DNA of 64,000 nt from Manihot esculenta (GCF_001659605.2 NC_035167.2:6449734-6513733); one strand, 5' to 3'; shown: positions 11,341 to 22,925, counted from the first letter of the stretch. The notes: a model not told the origin generated them from the letters alone. Translations and numbers: made by a program.

Positions 11341-11939
11341 ATATTATATGATATTTTTTGTTAATTTTTTGGGCAAAGTTTGAGAGTGAAAAAGGAAAAT
11401 GACACATTTTGGGATGGAGATCCTTTGTTGTCAAGTGTTTGTTTAAGTTTTGAGCCTTATTATAATACTGTTTATGTATTTTTAAGCTTAATTAATTTTG
11501 AACTCTTTTTTCAATTAAATGTGCACTGATGGGTTCGCTTCTCATTTTTTAATTAAAATGTGAACTTTTTTTAAGCTCAAGTATAATATTGAAATAGGGT
11601 CTATTTACAATTGATGGGTCCAACTATAGAATATAGCCGTTTGTAATATATAGAATGTTTGCATAGTATGATAAATTAATAAAATAAAAATATATATGTA
11701 AAAAAATAAGTTTTTTTAAGAACAAAAACTAATTGATTATCATATTTGATTCACTCATCTGATTTTTAGAAAATATATATTTATTTATCAATTTTTATTA
11801 ATTTATCATATATGTGATCTTCTGACAGCCAAAAAATAGTGATTTTAATATGTGTCTAAAATTAATCGGAAAAATCATGTCTCTCATCCTTTATATCTTT
11901 TCCTTTTATTTTTCAGTATCATATAACTGTCTTTTTACT

Positions 11940-12235
11940 ATAGTGTCACCTGTCTTTGTTACTCAAGCCGTATGTACGGGCGAGTCAGAATATCTATCCA
12001 TACCAGGTGACTATTTAATTTCCCCAGTGCGCGTGTTGACAGACCTCGAGGTGACTGGACTCGTTTCCCTTGCTTCTTGTTACATCATTGGGCTAGACTT
12101 TCCTTCAGTATGCCCGCGTGTATGATCAACCCGATCCGCTTCTAATCACAAGGCTGAATCGCGCGTTCCTACTTACATACAGCTCGATAGGTTTTAAGCT
12201 CTTATCTTGCTCTAGAGCTAAGTCTTGCCCCTTAA
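11940..12235. other. GC-richer island of unknown origin
   Basis: It stands out from its AT-rich surroundings and looks like a retrotransposon LTR or leader fragment (mixed sequence rich in CTCGAGGTGACTGG-type strings). I find no partner copy, no target-site duplication and no convincing coding frame. Confidence 0.35.
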
Positions 12236-12749
12236 AAAAAGAAATCCGGCGGTTATCAATATATAAAATTGCCTACATAGTATAACCATTATACTGTATA
12301 ATTACTTTTTCTATAAGCCACGACACAATGTTATTAAAAACAAAAAAATAGAGTGCATCCAACATTTGTACACATTAGAATATAAAAAATATTATCAAAT
12401 AAATTAGATAGTACAAATAATTGAAATTATAAAAATAAAATAATATAAATAATTAAAATTAAAAAACTCTTATTTCAAAAGGAAATTACAAAAACTCAAT
12501 GATTTAGATATTCAACATTAAAACAAGTTGGATAATATTTTTTTTTTGCCAGGAGTATTAAAAAGTCTAATTTTAGAAATAGTAAATATTTTAATTAAGT
12601 AATTTAAAAATAAGAACTAAATAATTAATTTAACTAAATATAAAGGACTCAAAATAATTTACTAATGGCCCAAATGTGAAAATAGGTATTGAGCTCAATT
12701 ATGAGCTAGAAACGGTTTAAAAAACAGTTATAACTTTAAGGAACCAGGT

Positions 12750-12965
12750 ATGTTTGGTTTTATTTTTAAAAATTTTGGTTAATTCAATTCGATTTGATTT
12801 TAACTGATCAAATTGAACCGAATTAAATTAAATCTGTTCGATTCAAATCAATTTTTATTTAAAATTAATTCAATTTTATAAATATTAAAATTTAATTTTT
12901 TTAATTTATTTAATTTGATTTGATTTTGAATCAAATCAAATAAATAATCGAGCATACTTGTAATC
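12750..12965. repeat. Short copy of the GGTTCGATT repeat family
   Basis: This is a half-length member with GGTTAATTCAATTCGATTTG near 12777 and a right end at GAGCATACTTG matching the inverted GTAT-C-start of the other members. The central core present in the 410-440-base copies is missing. Confidence 0.5.
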
Positions 12966-14504
12966 GTGAAAAAAAACCAATACCGTAAAGTATCCTATTG
13001 CATAGGGGAAATCTTATGTAACTTGATATAATTACAAATTGCCAAACAATTTTGGCGTTTTCTTTCAATAGACCAATAATTAATATTAAAAAAAATTAAA
13101 TATTTACATATTTTAATAATTTTATTTTAAATATTTTAATTTCATAATTTTTAAAATTAAAATATTTAAATAAAATTATGAAAACACAAAAAGACGTTTA
13201 ACCTTTTAATATTAATTATTTTTTATTTATATTTCAAATGAGTTTATATTCAATAATTAAAAAAATTATATAAAATAGCATGTCATCAAGAATATACTCT
13301 CTCAAACAAAAAATTATTATCTGATAAATACATTTAAATATATTTAAAAATTTTCATATTTTCTTAATTCTCATCTTAAAAAAAATTATGTAAAATTTTA
13401 TAATTTTGAATTAAATTGTCGTTTTTTATACCAATCGCCATTAACAACTATCAATAATTTCTCATTGATGACCTGTGAAGTGAAATAAATAAGTAGTGTA
13501 AAATTGACATAACTGTAATAAACGTAAATATAATAATTCAAAAATTGAATACTTTTTGTCCTCTAATCTATAACATTAATAAATATTCCATCAGTTTCAT
13601 ATTTTTATTTATCTTTTTTTATATATATTAAAAGATAATTCTTTTATTAAATTTTTAATTATATCCATCAATATTAAATTTTATTAAATATTAAAAATTT
13701 TTTTAAAAATTTTTTTAAAAATAAAATTATATATTATTATAGTGTAAAAAATTAATAATAATTTTAAAATAATAAAATTTATTAAAAAAATGATAGGAGG
13801 AATAGAATATAATTTAATAATTTTTTATTTTATTTTTAAAAATTGACATATTAATAAACAAAAATGTGGATGTGATTGAATCAAATAGTCACGACGGTGG
13901 ACATAATCCATACACGTATTAGTAAAATATAAAATAGAAGTTCTCAATTTTTTTAATGACAATTTATTAATTAATTTAAAAAACTTTTTATCTAATAAAA
14001 TAACCTTGCGCCATATACACCGTCACTTGATAATCTCCACCTTCCATGCTGTACAGCTAATGTCAATGAATTAATTGTAATGAAAAATTATTACAACACT
14101 AAATTTTATGAATAATAGATTTATAAATTACATTTTATAAAATTATAGATAGATTATAGAATATACCTTTTTTTTTAATTTTAAATGTAACATATTATAA
14201 TTCTTTCTAAATTAAATAGAGTTAAAATTTTATTAGTTTTAATTTTTTTAAATCAATTTTTAGAAACTTTTGTATTTTATTTTTTATATATAAAAAAAAA
14301 ACAATGTTACATCACATATTAAAATCATTATTTTAATTTTTGTTGTATAAGGTGACAAAAACCATTTTTTTAACTTTTTAATCAATTTTTATACAAATCC
14401 ATTTAAAAGGAAAAAATTATTTTTTTAGTTTATGTTGAAAAAAATATTTAATGTTACATCACATATCAAAATCATTATTTTCTTAGATAATGGATAAGGT
14501 TTTA
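12966..14504. other. AT-rich intergenic DNA, no gene seen
   Basis: This is very AT-rich sequence. An AATGTTACATCACATAT(T/C)AAAATCATTATTTT string occurs twice (about 14301 and 14451), so there is a local duplication of roughly 150 bases. Nothing coding is visible. Confidence 0.6.
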
Positions 14505-14513
14505 ATATATATA

Positions 14514-15146
14514 TGGGAAAATTACTTTGTAGTCCCTGAGATTTAACGTAATTAACACTTCTGTCCCTCTATTTTGGCGACCCAACACTTAAGTCCCTCA
14601 CTTTCTTTTCTGTCCAACTTCGTAGTCCTTCCGTCCAAAATAGCCGTTTGGGACACGTGAATTGACAAAATTAACCTTCTTCTTCTTCTTCTTCCTCCTT
14701 TTTCTGCAACTTCTTCTTCTTCTTCTTCTTCTTTCTTCTTCCTTCTTCTTCTTCTTCTTCTTCTTCTTCCTACTCTTTCTACAGCAGCTTCTTCTTCTTC
14801 TTCTTCTTCTTCTTCCTACTCTTTCTACAGCAGCTTCTTCTTCTTCTTCTTCTTCTTCTTCTTCTTCTTCTTCTTCTTCTTCTTCTTCTTCTTCTTCTTC
14901 TTCTTCTGCAACTGGAGAGAGAAAGCATGAAAGAGAAAAAAAAAAAGGAATTTCACATTAAGAGAAGGGTATTTCTGGAAAAAATTATCACCTCTCACTT
15001 TTGACTCTTTGACCAAACGGTTTAAATGGACGGAAGGACTACGAATTTGGACGGAAGAGAAAGTGAGGGACTTAAGTGTTGGGTCGCCAAAATAGAGGGA
15101 CAGAAGTGTTAATTACGTTAAACCTCAGGGACTAAAAAGTAAATTT

Positions 15147-15150
<4 letters not shown>
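14514..15150. mobile_element. MITE with long terminal inverted repeats (Mutator-like), TTC-expanded core
   Basis: The first about 140 bases (GGGAAAATTACTTTGTAGTC from 14515) are repeated almost perfectly as the reverse complement of the last about 150 bases (ending TAAATTTCCCT at 15150). The inverted arms share the CGACCCAACACTTAAGTCCC and CGTAGTCCTTCCGTCC segments. Flanks are ATATATATA on both sides (14505-14513 and 15151-15159). That fits a 9-base target duplication as in Mutator-type elements, but it lies in an AT repeat and so cannot be proven. There is no transposase, so the element is non-autonomous. Confidence 0.85.
14675..14908. repeat. TTC trinucleotide microsatellite inside the MITE
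   Basis: A near-continuous TTC/CTT array with a few interruptions (CCTACTC-TTCTACAGCAG occurs twice, so part of the array was duplicated as a block). A polyserine/polyphenylalanine reading frame over it is an artefact. Confidence 0.95.

Positions 15151-15178
<28 letters not shown>
15151..15178. repeat. AT dinucleotide microsatellite
   Basis: An uninterrupted run of AT directly after the MITE. Confidence 0.95.
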
Positions 15179-15189
<11 letters not shown>

Positions 15190-15345
15190 AAATAAAATTT
15201 TAAATTTTATTTAATTATTATAATTAAATTACTAATTTAAAAATAAATTTTATTTAAATACTCAAAAAAATAATGACTAATAAACAAAATGTAGCGCAAC
15301 GAGTTAATGAAACAGTGCGTACAAGAAAATGTACGGGCTCTAGCG

Positions 15346-15478
15346 TTTCACAAAAAATATTTTATATTATTTAAAAATTATAAATATATTATATTTATAT
15401 GATTGAAAAATAGAGTTATATTGTAATTTATAAAAAATATTTTATATTATTTAGAAATTATAAATATATCATATTTAA
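15346..15478. repeat. Local duplication of about 77 bases beside the LTR of element B
   Basis: The string AAAAAATATTTTATATTATTT and the following GATTGAAAAATAGAGTT recur about 77 bases apart. The second copy runs into the LTR edge (GACTGAAAAATAGAGTT). This blurs the exact left boundary of element B. Confidence 0.6.
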
Positions 15479-15980
15479 TGCGACTGAAAAATAGAGTTGT
15501 GTTGTGATTGACTAAGCATGTAAGAAAGAGAACGTGAGATCTGATACTTAAGTCAGTAAACTGAAGAATAGGGTGAATGTAGAACTTGAGAGTAGTACTG
15601 TAAGAAAATTGTGTACCTTTATCTCTGTTATAGTTGGCTTTATACTGTAAGAGAACAAAATTAATTATAGTATTTTCTGAGAATCCAGCAATGATGTGGC
15701 CGACTCGTTAATAAGGGATCTCACCGGTTAATTGGTCGGGGATCCCGTGTCTACAGGCGTGATCTATTGGATTGTAACCGCTAACGGTAACTTCCTATGA
15801 AGACCTGACCTCTCCAGGGGAGGGTGAGTCTTGTGAAGAGTCGAACTGAGCCAACCTGAAGCGTGCGAGTCTTCTTTTCCTTCGGTGGGACCGAGTATCG
15901 TCTGATCAGACCCTTGCCACATGATCCTATATTCGAGTGCCAGCACATGGCCTTCTCTAGACGATTATTGTGTAATATCA
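15479..15980 (-). repeat. Element B 3' LTR
   Basis: A 502-base LTR with TG and CA ends on the minus strand. It aligns with the three pieces of the right LTR across its whole length, which is what reveals the later insertions. Confidence 0.85.
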
Positions 15981-16529
15981 GAAGTCTCTCCTCTGGTCTT
16001 CAATTCTTTAGATTTGAAGGTGACAGTTGATTTCACGATTTGAGGCATATAGCTTATTTGGATTGGTCTTCCTACTCGTATCGCTTTGTCTGTTGTTGCC
16101 CATAAATGACAATTGTTTTGTAGCTATAAAATAAACTAAAGATAACAAATCGAACTTAACACCCGGTTACGATAATGACTTGAGAATTTTATTAACCAGG
16201 ATTGACACCCGGTCATTGACTTTGCGAATACCCTCCTAGTGGTCTGGTTGTGAAATATGTCATGGTCTAGAGTATACATCATATCTAGAGTATACATCAT
16301 ACCCACTATCCCAAGTGGAACCGTACGGTCTTAGTTCAGTTCGTCAAACTAAGTCAGCTTCCACTCGGGCTAAGCGCGTGCTGTCTTCGCTTTCTTCTTA
16401 CTTGTCTTGCCAACCAGCCCAATCTAAGAACTTGTCCATCTCCTTGGCCAAAATTGATCTGAGCAATATAGTAACGTCTTGGCGAGTTTTTGATCTTTCT
16501 GTTGCCTCAACTAGTCCTTGCGAGATTCC

Positions 16530-16735
16530 AGGCATTTTCTAGCCCTAACGAGTTTCTGGGCATTATCTGGCCCTAGCTGGTTTTCGAGCACTTCCCAGCC
16601 TGGAAGCCCTGATGAGCTTCCGGGCACTTTCCAGCCCTAACATGCTTCTGGCCATTATCTAGCCCTAGCAGGTTTTTGAGCACTTTCGAGCTTTGGGGCA
16701 TTTTCCAACTCTGGCGAGCTTCCGACCATTTTCCT
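16530..16735. repeat. Degenerate minisatellite in element B, units of about 30-40 bases
   Basis: Variants of GAGCTTCCGGGCACTTTCCAG and GGCATTATCTGGCCCTAGC follow each other at least five times. It is non-coding and lies between the integrase remnant and the 3' LTR (minus orientation). Confidence 0.75.
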
Positions 16736-16899
16736 CCATGTGAGCAGCCCGTCCTGCCTTCTCCAATCGTTAAAGGGCCTTTTTCCTTCAAAAAGTTTTG
16801 GGTTTTCGGGTGTGGTTATAAGAGTAATGACAAATGTCTTGGAGACTCTGTAAAATAGGACCAATACTTGATCGCGTGGCCTAACTTATGCCTGCCTTA

Positions 16900-17490
16900 T
16901 GGCTTGGGTATGAAATGCCTTAAAAACTTCTTATGAAATGGGAATAACACCCAGTTGGTCGGCCTGGTGTATTTTGGCCTTATGGCCTAACATCGAATTC
17001 CTTTGTTTCCATAGTCCAATGCCTGGATTATGGCCTAGCTGAAACTGCCTTGTGGCCTTTCAATGGGACTAACACTCGGATGGCCTAGTAGATTTCTACC
17101 TTGTGACCTGACATGAGATGCCTTATGGCCTTTTAGTGGGACTAACACCCAGATGGCTTGGCGGATTCCTACCTTGTGGCCTGACATGAGATGCCTTTGT
17201 TTCCACGGTCCAATGCCCAGATTATGGCCTAGCAGAAGCTACCTTGTGGCCTTTTAGTGGGACTAACATCCAGATGGCATGGCGAATTCCCGACTTATGA
17301 CCTGGCATGAGATGCCTTTGTTTCTACTGTCCAACGCTCAAATTATGGCCTGGCTAAAGCAGCCTTATGACCTTTTTTGGTGTATCCAACATCTAGATTA
17401 TAGGTTGGCGGAACTCACCTTATGGCCTTGTTTAGTAGGTCCAACACCCGGATTGTGGCTTGACGAAACTTGCCTTATGACTTTTAATGA
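16900..17490. repeat. Degenerate minisatellite in element B, longer units
   Basis: Segments such as GTGGGACTAACACCCAGATGG, CCTGACATGAGATGCCTT and TTGTGGCCTTTTAGTGGG recur at irregular spacing (roughly 75-130 bases). It is a second tandem array in the same non-coding part of element B. Confidence 0.75.
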
Positions 17491-17589
17491 ATGCTCTTTA
17501 ATCTTTTTGAAGAAGGCAACCCTAATGTTCACTGTCACTAAAGAATACAACACATAAAAAAATACATTGTTAACTGTTATTGATAAAAT

Positions 17590-17800
17590 TTTCTCAAATA
17601 CTCCAGGAGTGGAGAATGACTCGGCTATCCAACTTGGCCAGCATATAAGACCCTAGACGAATAACCTTCAAGATCCTAAATGATCCTTTCCAGTTTTTGC
17701 CCAACTTACCAGACTCGACATCTGCTACATTTGTTCTCTTGAGGACTGAGTCTCCTGCATTAAAGGCACATGACCTGTCTATACTATTGACCGTTCAGGA
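17590..17800 (-). pseudogene. Element B: integrase C-terminal remnant
   Basis: The minus strand translates to AGDSVLKRTN, then GKLGKNWKGSFRILKVIR and LGSYMLAKLDSR, ending with a stop shortly after a tryptophan. This matches the integrase C-terminus of non-chromoviral plant Ty3/gypsy elements (Tat/Athila type; family usual form GDLVLRR-GKLGPNWEGPYRI-GTYRL). The catalytic integrase core, RT and RNase H that should precede it are missing; gag-like sequence comes directly before. Confidence 0.75.
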
Positions 17801-17829
17801 CATCTTTCTACAACTCATTTATTTTTCCC

Positions 17830-18300
17830 TTACCATCATTGGGCCCTTTTGTGATTACATGAATAACCCCTACAGGTTTTCTGTTAGGGGTGGTTCCAAG
17901 GGTTGTTACCTCGAGTTCATGTCTCTTCTCTTCCCTACCCTCTTTGGCGAACTTTCAAAGAGTGTACTGTCTCTTATTAACATTTCGATTTTATCTTTTA
18001 GTTGTCGGTACTCCTTCGTCGTATGTCTGTGGTCTTCGTGAAAGTGGCAGTATCTAGTCCTGTCTCGCCTTCCGGCTTTCTTAGGATTGAGCTTGGTATG
18101 CCACCTGATCTCCTTGTTGTTTTTTCTAATCCACATTAAAATGTGTGTTTGTGAGTTATTCAATGGGGGTATAATTCTTATACTTACCTCAGTCATTCCT
18201 TCCTCGAGAGACTGGGTAACTTTTATGGTTTCCCTTATGTCCTTGCTTCTCCAACTTTTGGTCTTTGTTTTGGCTCATCCTTTTGTCCTCTTCCTATCCT
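17830..18300 (-). pseudogene. Element B: gag C-terminal region
   Basis: The minus-strand frame from about 18196 contains PLNNSQTHILMWI and then RTRYCHFHEDHRHTTKEYRQL, followed by IEMLIR. That is the hallmark zinc-type C-H-H-H gag motif of Tat/Athila-type Ty3 elements (CRFHRDHGH-T-C-L-IE-LI); the usual second cysteine is a tyrosine here. Further on, VIHVITKGPNDG resembles the linker before the protease. The frame is interrupted by stops upstream of 18196. Confidence 0.75.
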
Positions 18301-19659
18301 TCCTGATACCTTTGAGCAGCCCACACCAGCTTCCAACCGACGTCCTTTGGAGCATTGTCTGATGACTCCTATTCCTCAAACTTGTCCTTCCCTTTAGGCC
18401 GCATCTGGATTGCCCCTGTCCAAGTCCTTGAGATATCAACGGAGGCCCCCTGGGAGTCATGAGTGATGGCTCCTCCCGAGCTTTACATTGCTAAAAATAA
18501 CCTGCAACTTTTTGATGTACTGGAGTATTTGCTCCATGCTTAGATGTTGGAATTTTCCTCATTGACCATAGAGAGTGTGTGTTGTCCATTGCCAGGAATG
18601 GAAGAAATGATAACATCCTTATTGATAGCAACTTTAGCAGCAGCAACTCGTGAATTGCCGGGTATTTTGAGAGAGAAAAGAGAGATTTCTTTTTAAGAGA
18701 GAAAGGATAAGAGACCAATTTTAATCCAGATAAACAAAGAGATTCTCAGCAGTGGAATCAAATGATGCGGCCAGAAAAAAGAATTGTGCTATGATTGGCT
18801 AAACTTGCAAAAAAGAGAACGTGAGGTAGTTGGCGCCTGTAATACCCGGCTAGACTCCGGTATCGGAATTCCTACCGTCCGGTGGAATCTCGGATGTCGA
18901 AAACCTCTAGAAGAGTAAAATCGTGTTTTCATAAAATGTTTTAATGTATTTTAAAGTTTTAAGTAAGAAAGAAATTGAGTTTTGAATGAAAAAGACCATG
19001 GAGGCATTTCCAGGTTCGGCAGCCGAACGTGGGATAATTTAGGGGGGCACGTCAGGCTTCTAAATGTGGCTCATGTTCGGCCACTGAATCTCATGTTCGG
19101 CCGCCGAACATGCATGCGTTTTGGAGTCGCCTTCGGCTTCCGAAGGTGGCCTGGCTTGCCACCTATAAAGGGACCCATGGCCGAAAATGGGCGAGCTTTC
19201 TCTCCTATTTTCGGCCAACAGTGAGTCCACGCTCTCCCATGGTTGGTTTTGATGATTTTTCTCAAATCTTTCGAGTTTTAACAAGTTTTAACTTGGTTTT
19301 GAAGATTTTTGAAGCTTAGAGCAAGTTTTGGAGCTTGGAGGTCCAAGGAGCTAGATTTCTCCCATCTCCAAGTTAGGATCGTCTTTCCTCTCGATCTTCA
19401 AGAGGTAAGCTTAGATCCTACCTTTCTTGTATGTTTTAAACAAGTTTTATGAAGTTTATGGGGTAGAAATGCATGTGTAAGTTAGTTGATTACATGTTAG
19501 GGTTAATGTTGAGTTTATGAGTAATGTATGTTGTTTGAGTTGCCTTTTGTGTTTGTGTTGGGGTTTAGGATAGTTTGAGACCCCTAAATGTTTATTGGCT
19601 TGTGTATGCTTGTTGTAGAATAGGTAAATGCATGTTGAATGGTTTGGGAGGCAAAATGT

Positions 19660-19960
19660 GCATTGAATGGCTGAGTTCTGCCACTTTGGAAGAACTCAGG
19701 TTCGGCAGCCGAAGGGACTTTCGGCCGTCGAACCTGCCTGTGGAGGCCAGCCTTTGGCTGCCGAACCCTGCCCCCGAAAGTGGACTTTCGGCTCTAGAGG
19801 GGAGATTCGGCCGCCGAAGGTGCCGCCGAACATGCATGAGTTTCGTCTCTGGAAGGGATTTTCTGCCGCCGAAGGTGTCGCCGAAAGTGGCTGAGTTTCG
19901 ACTCTGGAGGGACTTTTGGCCGCCGAACCTGCCGCCGAAAGTGCCCTGTTCAGCCTTCAT
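19660..19960. repeat. Palindrome-rich cluster in the solo LTR
   Basis: Repeated TTCGGC(A/C)GCCGAA-type palindromes, each within short units of the form TTTCGTCTCTGGA-GG-TTTC-GCCGCCGAA, the same arrangement as in the element C LTRs. Long overlapping open frames here (for example 19575-20102 and its antisense) reflect the GC-rich repeat and are not genes. Confidence 0.8.
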
Positions 19961-21340
19961 TTGCATGTTTTCTATGATTGTTTTAAGGTGTTTTAGAGGG
20001 TTTTTGAGGAGTATTTTAGAGTCATGTTCATGTATATTTGGTCCCTCATTTGAGTCCACCTGTGTAGGTTCGGACCCCAGGAACCGAGGACCCCAGCAGT
20101 GAGATAGCTGCTTCAGTGTCTTGTCAGAGCTAGCCTGAGGTGAGTAGAATAACTCTTTATGTTTCAAAGTAAATAAATCAGTTCTGAGCATGTTCATGCA
20201 TCACGAATGCCATGAGATATATTAGGTTGTTTGCATTAGAATTCACGAATATGTTGCATTGCATATTATGTTGTTGATGTGGATGAATGTTGAATGATTC
20301 TTTAGCCCTCACTATGATATGATATGATATGATGATGATACGGTATGAAAGTCCAGGAAGACCCATTCTACGTCCTTGGCACTATGTAAGAGAAAGTCTA
20401 GGAAGACCCATTTTATGTCCCTGGCACTTTGGAATGTTGTGATATGTTATGTAAGAGAAAGACCAGGACCCATTCTACGTTCTGGCACTAATGGAAATGT
20501 AGAGGGCTATTGGTGACAAGTTCACCCTTAAGGTGATTTGTCTGTGATGTGATGCATTTCATGAAAGTATGAATTTTAAATATAATGTTTTATTATTCTG
20601 CTCACTGGGCTCTAATAGCTCACCCCATTCCCTTAATCTCCCAGGTTTGCAGGTACGGGCTAGATCAGAATGTCAGCAAGAGTAAAGTCAAGTTTTATGT
20701 AATAGCTAGATGTGGACATGAAAATAATGTAATGTGATGTATAGTGTAACAGCCCGGAAACCGAACTGCTACTGGCACTAGGATCCAGATCGACTTAAGG
20801 TCGCCGGGACCCGTAGTAAGCCTGCTAAACTGTCTGTGTACCTGTGAAATCCCATACATGATCAAACATTTTTGTCACATCATGAAAACTTTTCTTTATT
20901 CCCAGGGCTTAACCCGTGCATACACTATTTCTCTACTCTGTCTTTCCACTCTAGGTGGATATAACTCATAATGTTAAGCCTGGTTGTTTCATATGCATTC
21001 ATAATAGAAAAACACATACAAACATTGATCATGTAAATACAAAAAGGGATTACAATTCTTATCAGTCAAGCACTAGTCTATACACTGTACACTATCTCTT
21101 TACAATACATGTCCACACTGACTAACTATTACATAACTCTTCTTCTTGCAAACCCTGCTGGACTCCCTCTGGACTCTGAACCTGTACAACTGGGATTAGG
21201 GGAGAGGAGTGAGCTACTAGAGCCCAATGAGTAGAACAGTCGTAAAGAACAGGTGATAAAACATGCTCTCATGCAATGTATCACATCACAAGTAATCACA
21301 TCTCAGCATGGACGGATCAACACTCCCTCTATACCATATG

Positions 21341-21444
21341 CCTGGTCCCCGTAGGGCTGTTCCAGGTCTTTGTGCCTGGTCCCCGTAGGGCTGTTCCGGG
21401 TCTTTATGCCTGGTCCCCATAGGGCTGTTCCAGGTCTTTCCTTT
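21341..21444. repeat. Three tandem copies of a 38-base unit in the element C 3' LTR
   Basis: The unit contains TGCCTGGTCCCCGTAGGGCT and TTCCAGGTCTTT. The 5' LTR has a single copy at about 28711-28743, so the array expanded or contracted after insertion or during reverse transcription. Confidence 0.9.
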
Positions 21445-21814
21445 GAGGGCTATTGAATCTGTACTATGTCCATACAGTCATAGAAGCAAGGAGAAATGCA
21501 ATGCATCATATTCGTGTACACTAATACACTCACCCTATAGCATATTCATGATGCATGAAGTATGATAAAATATTCATTTCTCATATGAAAATATAAGTTC
21601 AGTTCCACTCACCTCGGGTTGACTCTGAACTGACTCTGCAGGTTCTGAAACTGGACTCACTGCTGCCCTCCCTGATTCCTCTGGTCCATACCTACACAGG
21701 TGGACGCAAATGAGGGACCAAACTCACTCAAGACTATCTCTAAGAAACTCCCCAAAAACCCTCTAACAGATCCTAAAACAATCACATAAAACATGCAAAA
21801 GAAGGCTGGACAGG

Positions 21815-22062
21815 GCACTTTCGGCGGCAGGTTCGGCGGCCGAAACCCCTCTCCAGAGACGAAACTCATGCATGTTCGGTGGCACCTTCGGCAGCCGAAA
21901 GTCTCGTCCAGAGACGAAACTCAACCTTCGGCGGCACTTTCGGCGGCCGAACCTTACCTCCAGAGACGAAAGTCCCAAGTTTCGGGGGCAAGTTTTGGCA
22001 GCCGAAACTGCCTCCACAAGGGGTTCGGCGGCCGAACCTTCCTTCGGCGGCCGAACCTGGCT
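21815..22062. repeat. Palindrome-rich cluster in the element C 3' LTR
   Basis: At least eight TTCGG(C/T)(G/A)GCCGAA-type palindromes or half sites alternate with CCAGAGACGAAA units of about 45-50 bases. A matching cluster lies in the 5' LTR at about 29120-29365. The sites are CpG-dense. Apparent reading frames on both strands come from this repeat. Confidence 0.85.
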
Positions 22063-22833
22063 GTTGCCCGATGGGCAGAACCTTGCTCTGCTTCATGCAA
22101 ACCTGCCCAAACTCCTCTCAACATGCATAACAACGACTCCCAACTAGCATATACACCTATATATGCACAGAGGGGTCTAAAAGTAACCTAAAACCCCAAA
22201 CAAACATAGCACATAACACTCAAACATGCTTGAACACCAAAGATCACCAAACACCTCACCTACACCTAAACATGCATACTACCCATACACACTTCATAAA
22301 ACCTTCAAAAATCAAGAAAGGAAGTTCAGGATCTTCTCTTACCTCTTCCAAACAAGAGATTAGACGATCCCAACGTGGAGTGATGAAGAACCAAGCTTCC
22401 AAAGCTCCAAACTTCCAAACTTTGCTCTTTTGCTTAAAACTTTCAAAACAAACATAAAACCCTTCAAAACTTTGAAAGATCTGAAGGAAAACTACAAAAG
22501 CATCAAAGTCAACGTGAGAAGGTTTTGGCTCACCTCTGGCTGCAAGTGGAGGAGAAAATACCCTCCTCTCACCGACCTTTGGCCCTTTTATAGGTGGCTG
22601 GCCAGACCACCTTCGGCAGCCGAACGTGAATTCGAAACCATGCAAGGTTCGGCGGCCGAACATTAGCATTTCTCCCTTCTTGCTTTTCTTTCAAAACTCT
22701 TTTCCTTTAAAAACATTCAAAACTCTTACAAACACACATGAAAACATATGTCTTACCCTTCTCGAGGGTTCCGACACTCGAGATTCCACCGGACGATAGG
22801 AACTCCGAGGCCGGACTCGAGCCGGGTATTACA

Positions 22834-22848
22834 TTCTCCCCCCCTTAA
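22834..22848 (-). promoter_or_regulatory. Polypurine tract of element C
   Basis: The minus strand reads TTAAGGGGGGGAGAA immediately before the 3' LTR TG. This is the expected plus-strand DNA primer site and is typical of Del/Tekay-type chromoviruses, which have a GGACGAATGTTC-like stretch upstream, also present here. Confidence 0.9.
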
Positions 22849-22925
22849 GAACATTCGTCCCCGAATGTTCCTCAAACAACGAAACACGTAAACATAAACA
22901 CATAACAAAAGGGGAAAACCTAACC

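Larger units (their letters stand above)
20745..22833 (-). repeat. Element C 3' LTR (2089 bases)
   Basis: TG...CA ends on the minus strand. It carries three tandem copies of a 38-base unit where the other LTR has one, which accounts for most of the length difference. It lacks one extra GGCGGCCGAA-containing unit (about 20 bases) found near the outer end of the other LTR. Confidence 0.95.

Noticed and set aside
14662..14961. Open frame of long serine and phenylalanine/leucine runs, and a lysine run on the other strand
   Set aside because: It is the TTC microsatellite inside a MITE read in frame; no start context or conserved segment.
16540..17490. Repeated GGCC-type units as a CRISPR-like or satellite array
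   Set aside because: Unit lengths and sequences vary and no spacers alternate with a fixed repeat; the array is inside a retrotransposon in a plant genome.
19575..20197. Long overlapping open frames on both strands (175 and 201 codons)
   Set aside because: They lie within the solo LTR and are kept open by the repeated GCCGCCGAA units, which avoid stops in several frames. The same pattern appears in the element C LTRs (21657-22669 and 28961-30123).
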